64,000 nucleotides of DNA from Malania oleifera (Eukaryota; Streptophyta; Magnoliopsida; Santalales; Ximeniaceae): NCBI RefSeq assembly GCF_029873635.1, contig NC_080421.1:1612001-1676000 (forward strand). The letters are read 5' to 3'. The notes beneath the pieces are model-generated. The model made no database searches. It was not told where the DNA came from and saw nothing but the letters and a program-made list of their open reading frames with translations. Below, in pieces: positions 58,201-64,000 of the stretch; position 1 is the stretch's first letter, and every line of letters starts with the position of its first letter. The position numbers and the translations under genes are program-made.

Positions 58201-61200
58201 AATGACCCTCCTCCCCAACCCTAGAATCTCTCATGATTCTCTCAATGCTCGTAGCTACTCGACTGAAATTCTGGAAATAGAGAAGAAATAAAGAAGAAAA
58301 CCAGGAAGAAAAGCTTGAACAAGGGAGATACTACCACCTATAGAAAATAAAGCACCCTCCACCATCTAAACGCTTAAACACCTTCTCTGCCACAAGACCC
58401 CAAAACCCAACAAATCTAGGATTACCACTCAATTTTATTTTATTTTTAATCAGTTAAAAAAATCATACATTAAAAGGGCATGAAGGGGATGCCAAACCGA
58501 ATTACAAGAAATCAACCACCCTGTAAGGTGTTACAAAAATCAAAAAATACATTAAACTCATTTACTTCAAGTCCACTATGCCAACTAGTACTGCAGTAAA
58601 CCATTGCTCTTTGCTGAACTGAAGCGTCGAGATTGAATATTTGAAAACTTTTCTGTTTCTCTCTTTCCATACACACCATAAAATTGTAAGAGAAATGAGG
58701 GACAAAACCATCCTCTTTTCCTCCATTGCCCGAATCCCTCTCGAGGCCCAGAGCTCCCCTCCAACAAATCTAGCGATAACCCATCTTTGTCCAATAAGAG
58801 TCAAAGCCACATTCCAAAGATTTCTGGTCCAGGACAATGGAGAAGGATATGGTCAATTGATTCAGCCTCAGCCATGCAAAGGGCGCATCTGTTGGCAATG
58901 GAGAACCCCCTTCTCTGTGAGTTGTCCATGGTCAAAATCTTACCATGAGCAGCTTCCCAGGTAAAAAACACAACCTTATTTAAGGCAGCTGTCTTCCATA
59001 ATTGAGACCAAGGAGAGTGAGTGTTGATTGACTCCCAAAAAAATAGTTTCCTGTAAAAGGATCTGACAGAGGAAACCCCCTTCTTGTCCAAGGACCATAC
59101 AGGATGGTCACAAGTGTTTTGAAGCTGGATCTTGTAAAGGTGACTATAGAAATCAGTGAGCTGGTGAAGTTCCCAATCTTCCACATTTCTATAAAAGAGG
59201 ATATTCCAGAAAAACCCCTGATTGATGCTTGAAGGTGTTGGCTAATGCAAGCATCTTTATTACAAGCAATGTTTCATATGGCTCGAAATGAGTCACTGAC
59301 AGCCTCCAGATAAGTCCACACATCATGCCAAAAATAAATGTTGTCTCCATCCCCCACCTAAAATCTAATAAAGGAGAAAAAGTCATTCCAGCCTTTCCTA
59401 ATGTATTTCCACACCTGTATGTCGTATGGTCCTCTGCCAGCCCAGGAGATCCACCGTTCTGCTCAAGCCCATATTTCATTGCAACAATTTTCTGCCAAAG
59501 GTGATCCTTCTCACTCATGAATCTCCAAAACCATTTTCCAAGAAGGGCTTCGTTGAAGATGTGAAAGGGCTTTGAACCCAAGCCTCCTAAACTGATTGGT
59601 TGTTTCACCAGGCCCCGTTTGACCAAGTGGAAATTCAATTCTTTCCCCAAGTTCCCCCAAAGGAACCTATAAATGAACCCATAAATAAGTGAAAGACCAG
59701 TCTAGGATTACCAGTCAAATGAACCCATAAATAAGTCAAAAGACCAATCTAGGATAAAATACTCAACTAAATATAAAACTCGAAAGATCTAGAACAGATC
59801 AATCCATGCTATTCCCCTCTTCCCCAAATTTACTTTTTAAACTAGAAGCATGCTCAAAACAATTGTATAACAATAAGCACTCCCTAACCCTCTCATAGTT
59901 CTAAGAAAAAAATAACGTCATGTGCAACCCCCTCCTCCCCTCTCCCGAACCCTATCAAAAACCCTGTCTACATCTCCATCTACCAATCTACTCAAAATAT
60001 CCACAAGAAGAACAAACAAAAAAGGAGATAGTGGATCCCCTTGTCTAATCCAACCCCCCTTAAAACCCTAAACCACAATTTAGGTTCTCCATTAATATCA
60101 TCTGAAAATGAGACATTAGACAAGCACACTCTCATCCAAGCCAGCCGGCTCCCACCAAAACCCTTAAAGACTATATAGAAAATTCCAACTAACTAAATCA
60201 TAAGCCTTTTCAAATCTAGTTCCTTTTCAAATCTAGTTTTAAACACAACCCAACCCCCCCCCCCCCCCCACTATTCCCTACTATGAGCATCTTCCACCAA
60301 AGAATGATGCACACATTCAAATGCATAAAACTATTTGTGTCTACGTTCTTGGATTTTTCATATCCATCACCTTGAGTGACAAATGTAAGAACAAGAAACT
60401 GGTATTCCACCATCTACACGCCTTCTTCAATTTTTTCCTCCAATAAGAGGTAGCACTCATTCATCCCCATAAAACCTCTGAGCCTTACAAAGGCAAGAAT
60501 AGATTCCAAATATTCAGTACAATCCAACTATAGACTCTACGCACAAGCTAATCAGCACCTTCACATAACCTCAAAATTTTCAAGAAAAGTGTAGAACAAC
60601 TAACACGTAGCAACACCTCCCCCACCCCCACCCCCACCCCCACCCCCACCCCTCCCCAACCCAAAAAAAAAAGTCGAAAACAAAAAAAAAAAAAAACTAA
60701 AAAAAAAAGACAAAACAAAACAAAAGGAATTGCGATACTGATTGCACATTCTGCTAATTAACTTGTTGTCCATGTTCTAGCATACCACCCTTCCCCATTA
60801 AAGGGTCAAGGGGAAGGGGAAAAAATTTATAACTACCATAGACTAATCCAAGACCCCAATATATTGTTACGCAGATTTGGAAATGAATTTCCCTAATTTT
60901 TCTTCATTTTCCTCTTTCTCTTGCTGCTTTTCTTATTCTTAAGCAACAAAATAATGCAAAGAACTTACTCCAAAATGCTTTAATTGAAAAAGAGAACTCA
61001 GTTATTTTACAAAAGCTGACCTTACTGGGAAAAGAATCCCATATCTCACTACGACGCCAAAACACCACAAAGGAAACAAATACGCATTCCAGTTCCATGG
61101 CTCTGGCGGATTTGACTTGAAGCATCGCGTGAAAGAGTCCTGCTCATGCATTACAGAAGTCTAAAGGGTTAAAGATGGAAAAAGATTTTCAATATTAAAA

Positions 61201-64000
61201 TGCAAAGATTAGGTAATATATATATCTACATATATATATATATATGTATCAGCATTATTAGCTTTCAATAAGATAAAGTATGATTTGAAAAGTTAATACA
61301 AAAGGTGACAAAGACATACTGCATAATATAAGCCAGAAGACTGTAAAGCCTAAACATTGATCCATATCAAGACATGAGTCCAAGTTATATAATCATATTA
61401 AATGGATGAAATTATCATTGCTCACTGTGTCGACAAATTTCAGAAAGTGGTTATCCATGACTAACCTGTTTATGTGTACATCGTGCAAGGGGTGTGTGTG
61501 TGTGTGTGAAAGAGAGAGAGAGATAGAGAGACAAAGAGAGAGAAATCAAATGACATGTAGGATGCTGCTAGGACAAGACAGCGACCAAGAAGAATAAAAA
61601 TTGTGGGTTAAAAAATGATACAATAAATTTAGCTCAACTGTAGGCATTAGCTCTTCTTGTTTGTTGTGCTCTCTCTCTCTCTCTCCGCCTTAAGCCTGAT
61701 AGAGGCACTTCTATAATGAGCAAGATTATTTCCCCTTTTTCAACCACTTCAACATCAATATTTTCTAATACTAGTAAGGGTTTCCAGCTCTCACACTCTC
61801 TACTCCTCCCCACCCCCCCACCCCCTCTCCCTCCCTCTTTTATAATGAGCAAGATTATTTCCCTTATTTCAAACACTTCAATTTAAATATTTTCTAAAAC
61901 TAGTACAGGTTTCCAGTCGATTTTAGCTTCAGGATTTATAGAATGTGAATGTAAGATATTGAGGTGGAATGTATTGAAGTTGGCACATCAATATTGTAAT
62001 GTATCAATAAAAGCTATGAGGATAAAGTGAAAATTTTAGAAGACACTTATAAGATGAATCTTAATGCATAGCTTGGAAACTGGGCAATCAAACAAACACC
62101 AAAAATAAAAATTATGATGATACGGGAGAGTGGCAAGACGAAACAAGAAATGATATCATAACACTTGAATGTATTTGTGTAAAATTGGAGGCAACAGAAT
62201 GCAGAAGCACCGCCAGTTGAAAAGAAGATAGAAAAGAATGACAGCAAAGATGGTTCATTAATGTGACATGAAATCAAGACATGTCATTATTTTTGTGAGA
62301 ATTAATGATGTAATCAATTTGAAGACACACAAGACACTGTAAGGACTCAAGGAACCTGAAATAGAACATGAGCTGAGCATCTAAAAAAACTAATCTCATA
62401 TAGTTTATTAGAATAAATGACCCAAGATAAAGTTAAATTAAGAAGAAGATTTCACACATGCAATCCTATGGAGCCAAATAAAGGGATTTTTTGGCGCAGA
62501 GATGAGCGAAATTATCTTGGAGTTATAGGGTCATAAGTTGGAGAGCTGGAATTAATTTCCACATACTCACCACAAGAAGACAAAAATTTTAAAGGAAACC
62601 AAAGCAATGAAGAAAGATTACGGCAAATGTCATACGCACTCTCAAACAAAGAGGGGGGAAAATAAACAAACAAACATTTGATAATGCTGTGGGAACTCAG
62701 TTTGCATAAGGCATTAAAAATGGCCTACCCAAGCCTTGAGAATGAAAATATTGAAATAGACCTGTTCAGTTTTTTCAGATAGAATTTTTGTGTATCAAAA
62801 AATAAGGGACAAAATATATATAAAATTAAAAAATACATTTGACCAGTCATTTTTCAAAATTTCTTACTTATTTTTAGGATTCCATGAAAATATGTTCTCT
62901 ATGAATTTGGATACGATTCAAATTCCCAACACTTTCTCCTCTCATGACTACTGTTCCACCATCCCCTTTTTCTTCCATTGTCGCTGACCAACACCAACTG
63001 CCCCCACCACCACTCATGACTGCTCACCAATGCCAACATGACCCAATGCTGCTGCTGATTGCCACGACAGCCACCACCAAAAGCTAGACGCCAGCCAGCC
63101 ACCCAGAGTAGGAAGAAGATGAAGAAGAAGGTGTTTTCGGATTATCCAAATACATCATCTATTTTCCGTCTTGAAAAAAAAAAACAAGCTCAAACTTAAT
63201 TATGCATTTTTATATCCAAAGTATGTACGGTAAAACTTTACGTTTTGATTTTCAAAATAAGAATCTGGATAAAGGTTTTAGATCCTTAACCAAACAGGTT
63301 GTAAGGTTCTAAACTCCATAATTTTAATTGGAATATAAATCAGGTTAACATCTGTAGCAACCCATGAATCCTACGTCTATGAAAAGGGGGAGCTGAAAAA
63401 TCATAAGTGGGAATATGAAAATATATATATAATGACCAGACAAGCTCAAAATTCAGTAAAGCATGTTTGCAATAGATTTGTACTAAATATAAGAGCTTAT
63501 ATTGTTACTTTCGAATACCCAAAACATGCAAAACAAAAGGTATAGAAGAATGTCTACAACTGAAAAATGGGCAAAGGGGGAGAAGAAAATTATTTGAAAA
63601 AGAAAAAACTGGAAATTTGAAAAATATTAGATTTAAAAAAGAGCAGACAAGCTTAAAATTCAGTGAACCATGCTTATAATTTAAAAAAAAAAAAAAACCC
63701 CACTAAATATAATAGCTCATATTGTCACGATTCGGTTTTTCCCCCAAAAGCGCAAACCATGTAAATCGACAGAACTAAAAGATTTCAATTAAAGGGAAAT
63801 GAATAGGAATTAATCTGAAGCAACAGCGGGGACATACATCAATAATGGCGCCGGCAGCCTCCGTAAGGGTAGGTGAAATATCGAGCAAATCGCGCCTGAG
63901 CAGAGTTCACAAAACAAAAATCAATCAATAAATAAAAATAAGAGAGACGGAGAGGAGGATTGAGGAAATTTACAGGCGGAGCTTGCCGAGAGGCTCTTGG
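46215..64000 (-). CDS. GPAT9: Glycerol-3-phosphate acyltransferase 9 (ER, partial at the 5' end)
   Basis: Minus-strand exons, all GT-AG with matching phases: >64000-63974, 63895-63838, 61139-61021, 55590-55491, 53851-53756, 53662-53566, 52787-52700, 52618-52522, 52314-52229, 51853-51734, 51586-51488, 46263-46215 (stop TGA). About 345 residues are present of a family length near 376; the start lies beyond the window. The protein transfers a fatty acid from acyl-CoA to sn-1 of glycerol-3-phosphate in the ER, the first step of membrane lipid and oil synthesis. Evidence: the [20 protein letters not shown] leader, two membrane segments ([37 protein letters not shown]), acyltransferase block I NHTSMID (53650-53630), block [16 protein letters not shown], block [12 protein letters not shown], block [10 protein letters not shown], and tail [13 protein letters not shown]. 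Catalytic His/Asp are intact. Introns 2, 3 and 11 (2.7, 5.4, 5.2 kb) are transposon-rich, yet no coding exon is damaged. Confidence 0.95.
46667..46829 (-). repeat. Copia 3 3' LTR
   Basis: 163 bp, 161 identical to 50955-51117. Confidence 0.93.
46802..49072 (-). pseudogene. Copia 3 reverse transcriptase / RNase H, one nonsense codon
   Basis: One frame from 49072 to 46802 apart from a single TGA at 48178-48176, where the family has Arg before LVAKGF. Order: integrase end ([17 protein letters not shown]), a Pro/Ser-rich spacer, RT ([46 protein letters not shown] with Cys for the usual Tyr of [20 protein letters not shown]) and RNase H ([40 protein letters not shown]). The RT and RNase H region is otherwise well preserved. 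Confidence 0.85.
49009..49564 (-). pseudogene. Copia 3 integrase, frameshifted
   Basis: The pre-integrase zinc motif begins in one frame (49564, [29 protein letters not shown]), followed by the core start [21 protein letters not shown]. Near 49245 a frameshift moves to a second frame ([34 protein letters not shown]). Another near 49100, apparently a small deletion in the conserved E-R-K-H-R-H stretch, returns it to the first frame. Confidence 0.75.
49546..50931 (-). pseudogene. Copia 3 gag and start of protease
   Basis: The first true ATG is at 50931, 24 nt past the start of the primer-binding site. The frame runs about 460 codons: gag ([38 protein letters not shown]), a Gly/Arg-rich stretch, the zinc knuckle [14 protein letters not shown] (near 50100), then the protease active-site region [10 protein letters not shown] (about 49965-49940), where the family has D-S/T-G; here it is D-F-A. 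After about residue 375 (near 49800) the frame leaves the family sequence because of a frameshift. Confidence 0.82.
50955..51117 (-). repeat. Copia 3 5' LTR
   Basis: 163 bp, 161 identical to 46667-46829. TATA-like and poly(A)-like motifs are visible on the element strand. Confidence 0.93.
54653..54712. repeat. Tandem duplication, 31-bp period
   Basis: GCCTCTGGATTGTTGGATGC followed by CTATGTG occurs twice (54655 and 54686), identical over 27 bp. Located in GPAT9 intron 4. Confidence 0.9.
54880..55035. repeat. ATT/TTA-rich microsatellite zone in GPAT9 intron 4
   Basis: Repeated ATTATTACTATT / TTATTATT triplets. No coding sequence. Confidence 0.7.
56498..56705. mobile_element. Short relative of the AT-rich element at 19413
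   Basis: Starts TTTAGCCCCCGTCACTTATA and carries the same AAAAGTG(C/T)TTATAG(C/T)ACTT wording seen at 19413-19480, repeated in this copy at 56580-56610. In GPAT9 intron 3. The right end is uncertain. Confidence 0.45.
56737..56760. repeat. (CT)n microsatellite
   Basis: About 24 bp of CT repeats. Confidence 0.9.
57040..57745 (+). pseudogene. RTE-type LINE C-terminal relic
   Basis: Plus-strand broken translation matches the end of plant RTE reverse transcriptases: the [23 protein letters not shown] and LYGSKC-like series (57200-57390), [17 protein letters not shown] (57400-57450), and the terminal [20 protein letters not shown] and MVWACAT-like WFGH region (57470-57570). Stops and frameshifts throughout. 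It lies antisense to GPAT9 in intron 3. Confidence 0.68.
57750..58100 (-). pseudogene. L1-type LINE ORF2 small fragment
   Basis: The minus-strand stretch [15 protein letters not shown] and [17 protein letters not shown] (58000-57850) resembles the post-RT region of plant L1 ORF2 (the FWxDxWxGD motif). Too short for more. Confidence 0.4.
58500..60225 (-). pseudogene. L1-type LINE ORF2 relic (RT core to C-terminus)
   Basis: Minus-strand pieces in order: FEKAYD-like start (near 60210), [23 protein letters not shown] (60050-59975, stops before it), an interrupted stretch, [31 protein letters not shown] (59620-59520), then the zinc-binding RVT-associated domain (59184-58801: [40 protein letters not shown]) and a C-terminal hydrophobic stretch with [14 protein letters not shown] (58680-58640). 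The YADD catalytic core is lost. Located in GPAT9 intron 3, sense to the gene. Confidence 0.78.
60248..60269. repeat. Poly-C tract
   Basis: About 20 nearly uninterrupted C. Confidence 0.9.
60617..60658. repeat. (CCCCCA)n minisatellite, G-quadruplex candidate on the minus strand
   Basis: Six or seven CCCCCA units followed by CCCCTCCCC. Read on the minus strand (the GPAT9 pre-mRNA strand) this is G-runs of four to five separated by single bases, the classical four-tract G4 pattern. It is followed by A-rich tracts to 60725. Confidence 0.88.
61490..61545. repeat. (GT)n(GA)n microsatellite
   Basis: GTGTGTGTGTGTGTG followed by GAGAGAGAGA-rich sequence, in GPAT9 intron 2. Confidence 0.9.
61709..61920. 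repeat. Direct repeat, period about 130 bp
   Basis: About 78 bp starting TATAATGAGCAAGATTATTT (61712) recurs at 61841 with about 85% identity by eye, ending GGTTTCCAG. Two adjacent copies of an unknown unit in GPAT9 intron 2. Confidence 0.8.
61920..63430. other. GPAT9 intron 2, no gene recognised
   Basis: AT-rich with a CA/CTGC-rich stretch at 62930-63090 (tandem CCACCA and GCTGCTGCTG words). No coding exon compatible with GPAT9 phases and no recognisable mobile element. Confidence 0.45.
63436..63735. repeat. Direct repeat, period about 208 bp
   Basis: GACAAGCTCAAAATTCAGT, then CACTAAATATAAGAGC and TATTGTTACTTTCG-like words (63438-63512), recur at 63646-63732 with an extra poly-A. In GPAT9 intron 2, close to exon 2. 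Confidence 0.75.

Noticed and set aside
61406-61597. 63-codon plus-strand frame with an acidic/basic repeat
   Set aside because: Generated by GT and GA microsatellites in GPAT9 intron 2.
1-64000. A gene cluster or operon-like functional unit among GPAT9, LYM2 and the MATE gene
   Set aside because: The three are co-oriented but separated by 1.5-4 kb with their own signals, and belong to unrelated processes; neighbourhood alone gives no evidence of a joint pathway.

Overview
This window is nuclear DNA of a flowering plant, most likely a woody or large-genome eudicot. It is AT-rich, its protein genes are cut by many GT-AG introns, and both introns and intergenic space are filled with plant retrotransposons (Copia LTR elements, L1 and RTE LINEs, a TRIM, a tRNA-derived SINE) and non-autonomous DNA transposons. 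The species cannot be fixed from the sequence alone. No bacterial operon, CRISPR array, rRNA or intact tRNA gene was seen.

Three host genes lie head-to-tail, all on the minus strand. (1) About 14.5-34.9 kb (leader to about 36.2 kb): a plastid-type MATE efflux transporter resembling DETOXIFICATION 45, with 12 confidently placed coding exons (about 567 codons) spread over 20 kb. One of its introns is a GC-AG intron. (2) 39,952-44,726: a CEBiP/LYM2-type LysM receptor-like protein with signal peptide and GPI tail, four exons, 362 aa. (3) 46,215 to beyond the right edge: glycerol-3-phosphate acyltransferase GPAT9, 12 exons, with only the first roughly 30 residues outside the window. For all three, reading frames were followed across every junction and phases agree; the exception is the MATE C-terminus, which has three possible ends.

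The left 14 kb is a transposon graveyard. An L1 ORF1 relic (DUF4283) is split by a 1.96-kb non-autonomous hAT element with a perfect 8-bp target duplication. There are L1 ORF2 and RTE relics, and an RTE is split by a 3.6-kb Copia element whose gag is fused in frame to its integrase by an internal deletion. The MATE introns hold a second, older Copia element (27.7-32.8 kb, antisense to the gene), a 302-bp TRIM, a 2.28-kb solo LTR nested in a TIR element, an AT-rich element with inverted ends, and a Mutator-like foldback element. The last GPAT9 intron carries a third Copia element (46,667-51,117), in the same orientation as the gene; its two 163-bp LTRs differ at only two positions, so it is the youngest insertion here. 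Its gag-pol is nevertheless broken.

The three host genes do not form an operon and need not share a pathway: GPAT9 starts ER glycerolipid synthesis, LYM2 is a plasma-membrane chitin-sensing protein, and the MATE protein is a probable plastid-envelope transporter. I found no evidence for an undescribed defence-like system. The observations most worth following are the sense-oriented young Copia in GPAT9, the GC-AG intron, the TRIM, the palindromic GTCGAC array in the solo LTR, and the foldback family.
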